DNA of 64,000 nt from assembly GCF_015159595.1 (NCBI RefSeq), contig NZ_CP063304.1, positions 2,294,001 through 2,358,000 of the forward strand, read 5' to 3'. Made by a program: the position numbers and the translations under genes. This document shows positions 19,009 to 28,196 of this stretch, piece after piece; the first letter of the stretch is position 1; each line of letters starts with the position of its first letter. The DNA is from Blautia liquoris (GTDB taxonomy: Bacteria > Bacillota > Clostridia > Lachnospirales > Lachnospiraceae). The notes beneath the pieces were generated by a model, which did no database searches, was not told the origin of the DNA, and worked only from the letters and a program-made list of their open reading frames with translations.

Positions 19009-21267
19009 TTATTTACTTTTTTCTTTTGTTTTTCTATACTGCGATGGTGTCTGCCCCGTCTCCTGCTTGAACCTACGCCGAAAACTGGAAGTATTGAGAT
19101 AACCGACAGCTATACTGATCTCATTAATATTTGTGTTTGTCATACTGAGCATTTCTTTCGCCTTATTCATCCTGAGCTCCCAAAGATAATCGATAAAATT
19201 CACTTTGTAGTTCTTTTTGAACAGGTAGCTCATGTAGGCGATGCTGACGTTAAAATGATCAGCTAGACTCGAAATTGAAAAATCTGGGGACGTATAATTT
19301 TCCTGTAGAATCTTTTCTATCTGGTCAACTTGAATAGCAGCGTTCTCATATTCCGCTTCATAGGTATCAATCAGTGTATGAATAGATTCGGATATTCCAC
19401 CCCGCTCTTCTGCATACGCAGTGCTGCGGCACAGATACAATGCGTTAAAATACAGCTCACTATAACTTGAGAATTTTATATTCAGACGGTTCATACTGTT
19501 TACAATGCCTGACAAAATGTCAATTAAAACACACCGGATGAAGAAATCAGGCATCAGGCTGCTGCTGTCCATAGACTTATCCAGCAAAGACAGCAACTCG
19601 TCTACAATAACTTTCGCCTGTTCAAACTGCAAAGATGCCAGACTGTGCCCCAATTGATCCAGCTGCTCGTAGGGATAAGCGAGATTACTCCTCTCTGATC
19701 TCCGATTAGAAATATCATCATAGGATATAACCGGATGACGAGTCCAATATTTACTGGCAATCATAGCATTTTCATACAAATGAGGAATCTCAAGGGGGGA
19801 TAAAGTACTGTTACTGATGGATATTTTATATCCTGTTGCGTCATATAAGTCTGACATCAAAAGGTGTAATACTTCTCCTTTATCGTTCTCCGTCCCGGCA
19901 TAATGAACTAAAAAAACCATGTACTCTTCCGCATTTTCCAATAATGTACCCGGCGTGTTCCCCGGAAGCGAATCGTCAATCAATTGTTTGATATCTCTGG
20001 CAGACATTGTCTTTTTTTCCGGCGTTGCAATTTTGACAATAAAAATTGTACTATCTTTATCTAAACTAAACAGGGCATCTATATCTACATTATTTTCAAG
20101 ACTGATCTCACTATTACGGTTCACGATAGAATCAAGAATTGATTTCTGCATGGAAAGTCGATAGGAATCAACCTTTTCCTGAAGTTCCTGATTCTCAGAC
20201 GACATACTAGTAAATGCAAGGTCTAACTGCTCCACATAGCCCTGATTCGCCCGATAGGATGGAATCAGTTTCTCAGTAAGTCGATGAAGCGGCCAGTACG
20301 TAAGCCTCATAGAGAAAAGTATCACAATTAGTCCTACCCCAAACAAGACTAGAAGTATTATATACGTATTCTGAAACGCCTTACCTACCATATCAACAAT
20401 ATCTTTATTCGACAAAACTGCTGCAATCGAATAGTTACTCGGGAGATTGCTTTCAATGTATAGGGTCTCATCCTCGGCATTCGCAGATTTATGTACATCT
20501 TTTGTCTTCTTAACACAAGAATTCAGCATTGTTGTGTTGGAACCCGCAATTATATCTTTTTTCTCATTAAGGATTCCCACTGACGTAATACCTGGCGAAA
20601 TAACAGAATCCATAAGATTCTTTATTTCTCTCAAATCGAGGATATAAAACACCTGAAAACTTTGAAAACGGTTATTATAAGGAAGATAAACAAGCAGCCT
20701 GGATTCTTTTGTCTGTAATGATATTAACTGATTTTTCATTGTATTGGAATACTCGTCCAAGGGGAATTTAATATAGTTTTTCCCATCATATATTTCATAA
20801 ACATCATTGATAAGCCGGATATGTCTGCCAGAGGATAATATCGTATGATTTTTTAAATCAATATAGCAAATCGAATCAATAATATTATTTCCTGTGCTGT
20901 AACTATCCAGCTTTTTAGCCGCCTGATAGTGATACCAGTCATCATTGATATATCGTGTCATGATAATATCCATGTCTTTAATCAGTAGAGAATTTACCTG
21001 ATCCACAGAAATTAAGTCTCTGGACAGGTCTTCCTGCGCATCTTCGAGCCTTTTCTTAGCCTGTCCATTTAAATTTTTTGTATATATGTTTGATAATTGA
21101 AATCGTACTGCCAGAAAAAATCCAAAGAGCAGGAGACTTAGAAGAATGAAATACGAAAAAAAATATTTCAGTTTTGTGCTGCTGTTCCTGTAATCTTTTT
21201 GTCTCCACTTCTGTATTCGCATCCTATCCCCTGCCCCTGTAAATAATTTAATCCCCAGCATCTCCAT
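19009..21267 (-). CDS. Membrane-bound AraC-family one-component regulator
   Basis: A 752-residue protein: first helix (YFFSYFILLSLLLFGFFLAV, about residues 34-53), an extracellular sensor domain of about 250 residues, a second helix (YIILLVLFGVGLIVILFSM), a HAMP-like linker, a cytoplasmic middle domain and a C-terminal double AraC helix-turn-helix (SISSLADHFNVSIAYMSYLFKK and ISIAVGYLNTSSFRRRFKQETGQTPSQYR). It combines sensor and DNA-binding parts in one chain. Its ATG overlaps the GH88 stop as TAATG, so it is translationally coupled to GH88; internal starts exist. The downstream operon promoter with its TACACAC repeats is the likely target. Confidence 0.9.
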   Translation of the reverse strand: MEMLGIKLFTGAGDRMRIQKWRQKDYRNSSTKLKYFFSYFILLSLLLFGFFLAVRFQLSNIYTKNLNGQAKKRLEDAQEDLSRDLISVDQVNSLLIKDMDIIMTRYINDDWYHYQAAKKLDSYSTGNNIIDSICYIDLKNHTILSSGRHIRLINDVYEIYDGKNYIKFPLDEYSNTMKNQLISLQTKESRLLVYLPYNNRFQSFQVFYILDLREIKNLMDSVISPGITSVGILNEKKDIIAGSNTTMLNSCVKKTKDVHKSANAEDETLYIESNLPSNYSIAAVLSNKDIVDMVGKAFQNTYIILLVLFGVGLIVILFSMRLTYWPLHRLTEKLIPSYRANQGYVEQLDLAFTSMSSENQELQEKVDSYRLSMQKSILDSIVNRNSEISLENNVDIDALFSLDKDSTIFIVKIATPEKKTMSARDIKQLIDDSLPGNTPGTLLENAEEYMVFLVHYAGTENDKGEVLHLLMSDLYDATGYKISISNSTLSPLEIPHLYENAMIASKYWTRHPVISYDDISNRRSERSNLAYPYEQLDQLGHSLASLQFEQAKVIVDELLSLLDKSMDSSSLMPDFFIRCVLIDILSGIVNSMNRLNIKFSSYSELYFNALYLCRSTAYAEERGGISESIHTLIDTYEAEYENAAIQVDQIEKILQENYTSPDFSISSLADHFNVSIAYMSYLFKKNYKVNFIDYLWELRMNKAKEMLSMTNTNINEISIAVGYLNTSSFRRRFKQETGQTPSQYRKTKEKSK

Positions 21268-22388
21268 TACCAGATGAAAATGTCCTGCTCAGTCAATTTC
21301 CATATAGCTTCAATAAAGTAATAATCCCCGTATATAATCGAGTACTCATGTTTCTCGTCATGGAATGCTCCCGTGCATTTCTCCAGAATATTATCGCAGT
21401 CATTATCCCAACTGCACCGTTTTTCGTCCAAAACCCGAAGCAGTTTTATCGCTGCCTGATGGTAGACATGTTTTTCATTCTGAGGAACATACTTTTCGAT
21501 TTCGAGCATTCCACATGCTGCAATTGCCGATGCGGTGGAGTCCTCAAGTTTACACTCCTCAGGCTGTCTGAAATCCACTGGTATAAGAGCATCAGGTCCC
21601 ATATTCGCAATAAAATAATTCGCCACGCGTTTTGCGGTATTTAGATAGGATTCATTCTTCGTATGTATATAGCTCAACACAAAACCATAAAGTGCCCATC
21701 CCTGTCCTCTCGTCCAGGAAGAACCTTCTGCATAACCCTGTCCGCCAAAGGTCTTGACAAAATCTCCTGTTACTGGGTCAAACGCAACGATATGATTTGC
21801 GGATCCATCCGGCCGTATAAAATACTTTTCCGCCATATTCGCGTGTGCAGTTGCTATATGGATAAAACGTGGGTCTTTTGTTTCGTCATAGGCCCAGTAC
21901 AGCAGCGGAAGATTCATCATACAGTCTATAATTGCCCATCCGGCTTTACTCGCATCACCGCTATCATTCCAGGCACGGATAAAAGAACCGGCAGAATTGA
22001 AACGTCCGGCAAGATCATTGGCAGCCAAAAGTCCTCTGTTTTTTGATGCCGGATCTTTAGTAATTCGATAATCACAGACCGCTGTCGGCAGCCACCTGAA
22101 ACCACTGTCATGATCCATTCCCTGTGCATTCATCAGATTACGGTCCAATTCCTTCTCGTTATATTGTGCGATATCGAAATACATCTTCTCACCGGTGGCA
22201 TGGTACATCTGCCACATAATTCCACCCCAGAATCCATTCGTCCACCAACATATCTGATCTTTTGATTTGTCATCAAAAACACCCTCATCTGTTGTGTAAG
22301 GAATCTTATGCGCATTCCTTTTCGCTGTAATCTCAAGCTTTTTCTTAATTTTCTCCGATACTGACTCTGCCCACTGTAATTCGTCCAT
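21267..22388 (-). CDS. GH88 unsaturated uronyl hydrolase
   Basis: A 373-residue (alpha/alpha)6 enzyme with GGAGG 9 nt before the ATG. Family signs are WWTNGFWGGIMWQMYHATG, HDSGF with Asp94, IIDCMMNLPLLYWA with Asp155 (matching the two catalytic aspartates of Bacillus UGL) and GSSWTRGQGWALYGF. GH88 enzymes remove 4,5-unsaturated glucuronate or galacturonate left by polysaccharide lyases; the related GH105 family does this for rhamnogalacturonan. With GH78 downstream, lyase-generated rhamnogalacturonan or similar oligosaccharides are the likely substrates. The GH88/GH105 choice is by motif and not certain. Confidence 0.87.
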   Translation of the reverse strand: MDELQWAESVSEKIKKKLEITAKRNAHKIPYTTDEGVFDDKSKDQICWWTNGFWGGIMWQMYHATGEKMYFDIAQYNEKELDRNLMNAQGMDHDSGFRWLPTAVCDYRITKDPASKNRGLLAANDLAGRFNSAGSFIRAWNDSGDASKAGWAIIDCMMNLPLLYWAYDETKDPRFIHIATAHANMAEKYFIRPDGSANHIVAFDPVTGDFVKTFGGQGYAEGSSWTRGQGWALYGFVLSYIHTKNESYLNTAKRVANYFIANMGPDALIPVDFRQPEECKLEDSTASAIAACGMLEIEKYVPQNEKHVYHQAAIKLLRVLDEKRCSWDNDCDNILEKCTGAFHDEKHEYSIIYGDYYFIEAIWKLTEQDIFIW

Positions 22389-22593
22389 ATGACTGCTCCT
22401 CCAATTTGATAGTTCTTTGTATAGGTTTATAGTTCTAATTTAAATAGTACAATGCTTATGGGTAAAAATCAACCAAAACAAATGAATTCTTACGCACTTT
22501 GTATTCTCCCATCTTTGTTTCGTTTCGGTGGAAATCAAATAATATATATTATTCCTGCTTGAAATAAGACAAAAACTAGCCTAAAATAGATTG

Positions 22594-22652
22594 TATGATA
22601 CCAGGGTCAAAAGAGTAATCCGTGTATCATAGGGGTCAAATTACTTTTGACC
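22594..22652 (+). promoter_or_regulatory. Operator region of the GntR-type regulator gene
   Basis: This 310-nt gap (22389-22698) holds stacked dyads. An 8-bp inverted repeat TATGATAC/GTATCATA (22594-22601, 22624-22631) flanks a half-site GGTCAAAAGAGTAAT (22605-22619). It is followed by the perfect palindrome GGTCAAATTACTTTTGACC (22634-22652). The same 19-mer recurs in reverse orientation at 29404-29422. It is probably the regulator's own operator. Nothing else is seen in 22389-22590. Confidence 0.6.
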
Positions 22653-22660
22653 TCAACCTC

Positions 22661-22672
22661 ATTGTATACAAT
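22661..22672 (+). promoter_or_regulatory. ATTGTATACAAT palindrome at the GntR-type gene promoter
   Basis: A perfect 12-bp palindrome directly before a TATAAT (22673-22678). HutC-subfamily GntR operators often have a TGTATACA-like core. A related half, ATTGTATAC, lies in the promoter at 25740-25748. Confidence 0.45.
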
Positions 22673-22698
22673 TATAATAAAAACTGGAGGTTTTTTTC

Positions 22699-23421
22699 TT
22701 GTACCAAAAAGAACAATTATCGGATAAATACACGAACATTATCCTTGAGGATATTAAGAATGGAATTTATTCAAATGCTGATATTCTGCCTGCGGAGAGT
22801 TCCATAGCAGAGCATTACGGTATCAGCAGAACAATGTTGAGAGACTGTTTGTCAACATTGGAAAGGGAGGGGTTTATCACCAGAAAGCATGGTCTGGGTA
22901 CTTTTATAAACAAACCGGTCATGGATGTAAAGGTTCGTATGGATATTGAAACTGAATTTTTAGACATGGTGAAAAAGGCCGGATACAAACCAGGCGCAAA
23001 AAACATCTCTTCTGAAATGATTCAGTCAGATGAGATAAATAAAAAACTCAGACTGCGTGACAAACAAATTCTTAAAGTCGTCCGGACGATAACAGCTGAT
23101 GGACATCCGGCTATTTATTGCGAAGACTATATACCCGAAGACATGATTGAGAACAGCGATTATGATCCAAAGACATTTGAAAAGACGATTTTTTATTTCA
23201 TGGAAAAGTATTGTAATACGCGTGTAAATTTGGATCTTACGGAAGTTTCAGCAATAAAAGCAGATGAATTCATATCCGAAAAACTGGAGATCCAATACGG
23301 AAATGCAATTTTATATTTAGATGAGATTGGTTATAATCTGGTAGGACAGCCAGTACTTTACTCAAAAGAATATTATGCAAATGAATATTTTCATCATATG
23401 ATTTTGAGGAAAAACATCTGA
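22699..23421 (+). CDS. GntR-family regulator, HutC subfamily (UTRA domain)
   Basis: A 240-residue regulator. The start is TTG at 22699, fixed by GGAGG 8 nt upstream. The N-terminal winged helix (LSDKYTNIILEDIKNGIYSNADILPAESSIAEHYGISRTMLRDCLSTLEREG) is followed by a C-terminal UTRA ligand domain ending VLYSKEYYANEYFHHMIL. HutC-type regulators bind small sugars or amino-acid derivatives and usually repress. Its neighbours are two deacetylase-fold hydrolases, an amino-acid ABC importer and an M20 amidohydrolase; the shared palindrome upstream of the M20 gene argues that they form one regulon. Confidence 0.92.
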   Translation: MYQKEQLSDKYTNIILEDIKNGIYSNADILPAESSIAEHYGISRTMLRDCLSTLEREGFITRKHGLGTFINKPVMDVKVRMDIETEFLDMVKKAGYKPGAKNISSEMIQSDEINKKLRLRDKQILKVVRTITADGHPAIYCEDYIPEDMIENSDYDPKTFEKTIFYFMEKYCNTRVNLDLTEVSAIKADEFISEKLEIQYGNAILYLDEIGYNLVGQPVLYSKEYYANEYFHHMILRKNI

Positions 23422-23444
23422 ACACCATGTTCGTTTGGGCCAAG

Positions 23445-23481
23445 GGTTATGCGTTTCGTACCAACACGAAAGAACATAACC
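23445..23481. terminator. Hairpin between convergent genes
   Basis: Arms GGTTATG/CATAACC plus inner TTTCGT/ACGAAA form a two-part stem between the GntR-type gene and the convergent small gene. There is no strong T-run on either strand, so it is a weak or factor-aided terminator. Confidence 0.45.
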
Positions 23482-23502
23482 TCTGGCTTTGCTTAAAAAT
23501 AA

Positions 23503-23724
23503 TTAACTTATAGGGGAAAACGTATAATTCTCTTTCTGCCCATTTGTCATTACCGTATAGAGCACCGAATCGTCATCTCTTTCGTCTTTTTCATAGGTTG
23601 CAGCTTTACTTATCCGTCCTTTCAGATACTCATCAAGATTATCTGTCTCAATCTCTTCAATTCTGGAATCCGGACGTCCGTTGCACAGATCATAAACTTC
23701 GTGGATCAATTCATATTTCTTCAT
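23503..23724 (-). CDS. Small conserved-looking protein of unknown function (73 aa)
   Basis: An acidic, soluble 73-residue protein (MKKYELIHEVYDLCNGRPDSRIEEIETDNLDEYL...). A GGGGG ribosome site lies 8-9 nt before the ATG, and the reading frame has normal codon character. No catalytic motif, signal or membrane segment is seen. From memory, similar short proteins with the VYDLCNGRPD...IEEIETD pattern occur in Lachnospiraceae, but no function is known to me. It is convergent with the GntR-type gene. Confidence 0.7.
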   Translation of the reverse strand: MKKYELIHEVYDLCNGRPDSRIEEIETDNLDEYLKGRISKAATYEKDERDDDSVLYTVMTNGQKENYTFSPIS

Positions 23725-23859
23725 ATAATATTACCCCCTTGAGTATAGTGCCGCTATCATTCCTGCCTTAACCGATTCTATTGTCTACGCGGCTATTAAT
23801 TTGTTTACTTACATTATACCGCAATGTGTTCAACAAGTCACGATTATATGAGATATAGT

Positions 23860-24675
23860 TCAGAATGTTTTATGATCGAGCACATACTGTGCCACATCAC
23901 GATTTGTATCAATCCACGCACCATTAGACAACATGTATCCAATTAAATCGCTCAGCATGTTGACGCGGCTTACACGGCCGACAAACTGAGGATGTAAGAC
24001 AAAATTAATCATTCGGTTTTCTACAGCCAGAGAATCGAATTCATCCTTCCAGATTTCAAACATTTCGCCGGGGGATTTCAGTTCATAACGCTCCGGTGCT
24101 GAATCCGTATAAAAGTCGTAGGCAGTATCGTCAAAAATAGAATCCTTTGGCAGCTCCACGAGCGGAATTTCCTTCCCGTCAATCTTATGTATGAATGGTC
24201 CATCGCTGTCCCGCCAATTCGAACTGTAGATATATCCGTGTTCCAGAAGCAGTTTCAGACTATAATCATGAATAACGCCCCCGGGACCCCGATGGCCGAC
24301 AATTTTCTGTCCTGTCAGATCATATATAATCTTTTCACAACGGCTCATCGTCGCATCTTCCTCTTCATAAGTTGTGTCGGGAAATTCTTCATGAAGGTAC
24401 CCGTGAAAGCCGATCTCATGCCCTCTCCTGCCTATTTCGCGAACTACGTCAGGATATCTCTCTGCAATAACACCCGGTATGAAAAATGTAGCTCTAACAC
24501 CGTGAGTATCCAGCATATCAAGGATTCTGGGCACTCCTTGTTTCGGTCCATATGCACCGCGAGAAAGATCCGTAATGTGACCTCGGCTTCCTTCTCCATG
24601 TGTCGTCCACATCGTCTCCGCATCCAGATCAAATGCCATCATAACAGCGATTCTTTTCTTATTTGGCCAAATCAT
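23860..24675 (-). CDS. Polysaccharide-deacetylase-fold hydrolase (PuuE/HpPgdA-like), copy 1
   Basis: A 271-residue NodB-fold enzyme with a strong AAAGGAGG site 9 nt upstream. The N-terminal strand MMAFDLDAET supplies metal/base aspartates, GVRATFFIPGVIAERYPDVVREIGRRGHEIGFHGYLHEEF carries the histidines, and RGPGG follows. The pattern resembles the PuuE allantoinase / HpPgdA / cyclic-imidase branch rather than secreted chitin deacetylases, and there is no signal peptide. It would hydrolyse an amide or imide in the cytoplasm. It overlaps copy 2 by 4 nt (ATGA). The two copies are clearly homologous but diverged, so they may form a heteromer or act on different substrates. Confidence 0.85.
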   Translation of the reverse strand: MIWPNKKRIAVMMAFDLDAETMWTTHGEGSRGHITDLSRGAYGPKQGVPRILDMLDTHGVRATFFIPGVIAERYPDVVREIGRRGHEIGFHGYLHEEFPDTTYEEEDATMSRCEKIIYDLTGQKIVGHRGPGGVIHDYSLKLLLEHGYIYSSNWRDSDGPFIHKIDGKEIPLVELPKDSIFDDTAYDFYTDSAPERYELKSPGEMFEIWKDEFDSLAVENRMINFVLHPQFVGRVSRVNMLSDLIGYMLSNGAWIDTNRDVAQYVLDHKTF

Positions 24676-25535
24676 GACACAAAACCTCCTTTCACATATC
24701 TCGCCACTTCCTCACATGTGGTAATCCATGCACCATGGCTTTTCATATACGCAATAAATCTCCCCAGCGCCGATATACGACTGGCTCTTCCGATCATCTG
24801 TGGATGGAGTTTTAAGATAAATATCTTATTGCCTTCCTCTGTAAGACCATCAAATTCGGCTTTCCAGTTTCCAAACACCTCTCGGTTTGTATACATAGAG
24901 CGAACAGCCGGGTCGCTGAAAGTAAAATAAAAATACGTAAAATCGTCCATAGTGATATCACAAGGCAGTTCCACAAGCGGCAGGCTTTTGCCCTCCTTTT
25001 CCCATAGATAGGCCCAATCACAGTCTTTCATGGAAGAACTGTATAGATATCCTCTTTCCAGGAGCAGTTCTGGTGTAAAAGCATGAATAACGCTCTGAGG
25101 CCCGCGATGTCCCACCGGGTGCTTTCCCGTGATGCTCATGAGTGCTGTTTCACTTTTTTCGAGTATCTCTGTCTCCTCCTCTTTGGTAATGTCTTTTTTT
25201 GACTCATGCATGTACCCATGGCATGCAATCTCATGCCCATGTTCACAGATAGATTCAACCTGACGGCCATAACGCTCCGCCACAATTCCCGGAACAAAGA
25301 AAGTTGATTTGACATTGTGTAGTTCCAGAATATCCAGACATCTTTTTAAACCTTCATGAGGGCCGTACTGTCCTCTGGAATAATCTGAGAATCCTATCGT
25401 TGTTCCCTTTGAGACTGCCCGGGATATTCGAAGAAACTCCGCATCAAAATCAAAAGTGATCATCACCGCAATCCGGCTGTTACCCGGCCACGTAATAAAG
25501 GGACCATTCGTTCTCCCGTCTATCTTATATGACAT
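24672..25535 (-). CDS. Polysaccharide-deacetylase-fold hydrolase (PuuE/HpPgdA-like), copy 2
   Basis: A 287-residue paralogue of the downstream gene. It starts at 25535 behind AAGGAG. Shared blocks are WPGNSRIAVMITFDFDAEF, FSDYSRGQYGPHEGLKRCLDILELHNVKSTFFVPGIVAERY, HGHEIACHGYMHES, GHRGPQSVIH and LKLHPQMIGRASRI. The metal-site Asp/His pattern is intact and there is no signal peptide. It is first in the two-gene unit and divergent from the amino-acid ABC operon, whose promoter region it faces. The substrate is unknown; cytoplasmic cyclic-amide or N-acyl compounds fit the fold branch and neighbours. Confidence 0.85.
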   Translation of the reverse strand: MSYKIDGRTNGPFITWPGNSRIAVMITFDFDAEFLRISRAVSKGTTIGFSDYSRGQYGPHEGLKRCLDILELHNVKSTFFVPGIVAERYGRQVESICEHGHEIACHGYMHESKKDITKEEETEILEKSETALMSITGKHPVGHRGPQSVIHAFTPELLLERGYLYSSSMKDCDWAYLWEKEGKSLPLVELPCDITMDDFTYFYFTFSDPAVRSMYTNREVFGNWKAEFDGLTEEGNKIFILKLHPQMIGRASRISALGRFIAYMKSHGAWITTCEEVARYVKGGFVS

Positions 25536-25731
25536 ATAGATTCTCCTTTTCGAACTCATTTCATGACATTTTTCGAGATTTATTATAACATTTATAAACT
25601 TGAAGTCAACAACAGTACCGGGAAAGACAAATATCTATAAGATGATTTTCTCTGAAAATCGAGTTTTAAGCTATTTTTCTTTCAGATGTCACAATTTCTA
25701 AAGCAAAGCTTACTGGGGAGCAAATTTAATC

Positions 25732-25760
25732 TTGATATTATTGTATACTTATGCTATTAT
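25732..25760 (+). promoter_or_regulatory. Promoter of the amino-acid ABC operon with possible GntR half-site
   Basis: -35 TTGATA (25732-25737), a 17-nt spacer and TATTAT (25755-25760) preceded by TGC as an extended -10. The spacer contains ATTGTATAC (25740-25748), matching half of the palindrome before the GntR-type gene. The 323-nt gap 25536-25858 shows nothing else on the plus strand. Confidence 0.6.
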
Positions 25761-25858
25761 AATGCATAAATTTACAATACGTTCTACGCTTTCATCATTC
25801 TATGAGGATCGAGCCATCATACACGGAAGGCCTTTAAAACGAGAGGAGATATCTTATC

Positions 25859-26716
25859 ATGAAAAAAATCGCATTATTATTATGCACCATACTGGCCGTT
25901 GGATCTTTTGCGGCATGTTCAGGAAACTCTGCAGACAACACGTCAAACGCAAAAACGAAACAGGAATCGGACACCGCAGGAAGTTCGGCAGATAAAAAGG
26001 CTGCTGAAGATGTTAAAGATAATCCGCTGAAGGGAAAAACAATCAAGGTCGGATGTTCGGCAACATTTGTCCCGTTTGAATCCATTGAAATGAAACCAGA
26101 CGGAACGAAGGACTATGTTGGGATGAACATTGATCTCATCAATGCCATTGTTGAAAAAAACGGGGGAAAAGTGGAGTATACCGATATGCCATTTAAAAGT
26201 CTGATGGCTGCAATTCAGGCAAATCAAATTGATATGGCAAGCGGCGGAATGGCTCCCACCGAAGAGAGAGAAAAAACACTCGATTTCAGTGAAATCTTTT
26301 TCTATCCCAGAAATGCTATTATATACCGTGAGGATGACAACTATCCGGATCTGAATTCATTAAAGAACAAAAAAGTCGCTTACGTTTTCGGAACTAATTA
26401 TCAACAAGTCGCTGAGAGTATTGACGGGGCCGAAACTGTTGGTATTCAGGGAAGCCCTGCCACCATAGAAGAAGTCAAAAGCAAACGTGCAGATGCATGT
26501 ATTGTAGATGGTGCCGGTGCAACAGAATTTCTGAAGACAAATCAGGGACTTAAGATGAGTCTTCTTGACAAAACGGATGACTGCTTTGCCTTCGGATTCC
26601 CAAAGAATTCTCCGTATTATGAAACCATAAACGGCACTTTGAAGGAAATGATGAGTAATGGAGAGCTGGATAAAATTATCGCTGATCATCTAAGCGAGGA
26701 ATTCATCCTGAAATAA
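25859..26716 (+). CDS. Amino-acid ABC transporter binding lipoprotein (family 3)
   Basis: A 285-residue lipoprotein: signal MKKIALLLCTILAVGSFAAC with lipobox FAAC, a linker, then a family-3 fold (IKVGCSATFVPFESIEMKPDGTKDYVGMNIDLINAIVEKNGGKVEYTDMPFKSLMAAIQANQIDMASGGMAPTEERE). VGMNIDLI and the conserved Arg in TEERE are typical of the site that clamps the amino-acid carboxylate. It is followed by its permease and ATPase. The ligand is a polar amino acid or close derivative and cannot be refined by sequence alone. Confidence 0.93.
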   Translation: MKKIALLLCTILAVGSFAACSGNSADNTSNAKTKQESDTAGSSADKKAAEDVKDNPLKGKTIKVGCSATFVPFESIEMKPDGTKDYVGMNIDLINAIVEKNGGKVEYTDMPFKSLMAAIQANQIDMASGGMAPTEEREKTLDFSEIFFYPRNAIIYREDDNYPDLNSLKNKKVAYVFGTNYQQVAESIDGAETVGIQGSPATIEEVKSKRADACIVDGAGATEFLKTNQGLKMSLLDKTDDCFAFGFPKNSPYYETINGTLKEMMSNGELDKIIADHLSEEFILK

Positions 26717-26739
26717 CACAGAAAAGAGGCTTCAAGCAT

Positions 26740-27408
26740 ATGAAATTGGATTTTTCCAGTGTATGGCAGTACTGGCCATTCCTTTACCATGGGGCACTGC
26801 TCACCTTGAAAATAACACTTATCTGCACTGTGCTCGGTTTTATACTAGGCACACTGCTTTCGCTTTTGAAATTAACAAAATGTAAACCACTCGTGTGGAT
26901 TGCGAATTTTTATACTTCCATTTTTCGCGGAACGCCACTGTTGGTTCAGCTCTGTATTATCCACTTTGGTATTCCGCAGCTGATTGGAATAACATTTACA
27001 ACGACACAATCTGGTATTTTAACATTCTCATTAAACTCAGCGGCATATGTGTCTGAGATTTTAAGAGGCGGTATCGTTGGTGTCGACAAAGGCCAGTATG
27101 AGGCATCCATGTCCCTTGGTGTCGGTTATAAAGACATGATGAAAGATATCATCTTCCCACAGGCAATTCGAAGCATCTTGCCCGGACTTGTGAATGAGGG
27201 GATATCACTCTTAAAAGAGTCTTCAATTCTTTCCTATATCGGTGCTGTAGAGCTGCTGCGCGCGGCTGACCAGATCACGGTTCTTACCTTCCGGTTCTTC
27301 GAACCCTATCTGGTAATTGCACTAATATATTATGTGATGGTAATGATATTGACGTTGTTTGCAAATCGTCTGGAAAGGTGGCTGAACAGAAGTGATCGAG
27401 TTTCATAA
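26740..27408 (+). CDS. Polar amino-acid ABC permease (HisM/GlnP type)
   Basis: A 222-residue permease with about five helices. [27 protein letters not shown] is the HisM-type N-terminus, [10 protein letters not shown] the family signature and [22 protein letters not shown] the EAA loop. It lies 23 nt after the lipoprotein and overlaps the ATPase by 17 nt. A single permease gene suggests a homodimer. Confidence 0.95.
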   Translation: MKLDFSSVWQYWPFLYHGALLTLKITLICTVLGFILGTLLSLLKLTKCKPLVWIANFYTSIFRGTPLLVQLCIIHFGIPQLIGITFTTTQSGILTFSLNSAAYVSEILRGGIVGVDKGQYEASMSLGVGYKDMMKDIIFPQAIRSILPGLVNEGISLLKESSILSYIGAVELLRAADQITVLTFRFFEPYLVIALIYYVMVMILTLFANRLERWLNRSDRVS

Positions 27409-28114
27409 AGTATATAAGAATTTTGGAAAACTTGAAGTATTAAAGGGAATTGATTTGAATATAGAAAAGGGACAGGTTGTCACATTGATCGGACCTTCCG
27501 GTTCTGGAAAATCAACAATTCTTCGCTGTATGAATCTTCTCGAAAGGCCAACAAGCGGAACAGTCATCATTGATGGTCAGGATATCACCAAACCCAAAGT
27601 TGATATTCAGGACGTGAGAAAGAACATCGGAATGGTATTCCAGCATTTTAACCTTTTCCCACATAAAACTGTCATGGAGAATATGACTTATGCTCCAATT
27701 AAGGTAAACAAACTATCAAAGGCGGATGCAGAAACCAAAGCCCTTGAGCTTTTAAAACGCGTGGGGCTGGTAGAAAAAACAGATGTGTATCCGGGAAAAC
27801 TCTCAGGCGGACAAAAACAACGGATCGCCATAGCACGCGCCCTTGCCATGGAGCCGCAGATTATGCTTTTTGATGAACCAACCAGTGCACTGGATCCCGA
27901 GATGGTAAAGGAAGTTCTTAAAGTCATTCAGGACTTATCCCATACAGGAATCACCATGGTCTTAGTTACCCATGAAATGGGATTCGCCAGAGAAGTTTCA
28001 GACAGAATCTGTTTCATCGATGATGGTCAGATATTGGAAGATGCATCCCCTGATGAATTCTTTCAACATCCGAAGACTGAGCGTGCTCAGGCTTTTTTGG
28101 AAAAAGTCTTATAA
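27392..28114 (+). CDS. Polar amino-acid ABC ATPase (GlnQ type)
   Basis: A 240-residue ATPase with GTG start inside the end of the permease gene. Walker [11 protein letters not shown] loop [13 protein letters not shown], signature LSGGQKQR, Walker [14 protein letters not shown] and switch His in LVTHEMGF are all intact. It energises the two upstream genes. A hairpin terminator follows 12 nt after the stop. Confidence 0.96.
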   Translation: MIEFHKVYKNFGKLEVLKGIDLNIEKGQVVTLIGPSGSGKSTILRCMNLLERPTSGTVIIDGQDITKPKVDIQDVRKNIGMVFQHFNLFPHKTVMENMTYAPIKVNKLSKADAETKALELLKRVGLVEKTDVYPGKLSGGQKQRIAIARALAMEPQIMLFDEPTSALDPEMVKEVLKVIQDLSHTGITMVLVTHEMGFAREVSDRICFIDDGQILEDASPDEFFQHPKTERAQAFLEKVL

Positions 28115-28125
28115 TGGATATAATA

Positions 28126-28168
28126 GAAAAAGCTAAATCCTTGAATTCTCAGGTTTTAGCTTTTTCTT
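28126..28168. terminator. Bidirectional terminator between ATPase and M20 genes
   Basis: Arms GAAAAAGCTAAA / TTTTAGCTTTTTC with T-runs on both strands, between convergent genes. Confidence 0.85.
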
Positions 28169-28196
28169 ACTCTATATTTCTGTATTTCCTCTTTTT

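Noticed and set aside
22389-22590. A riboswitch in the gap before the GntR gene
   Set aside because: Only short dyads fitting protein operators are visible; no conserved aptamer pattern or terminator was recognised.
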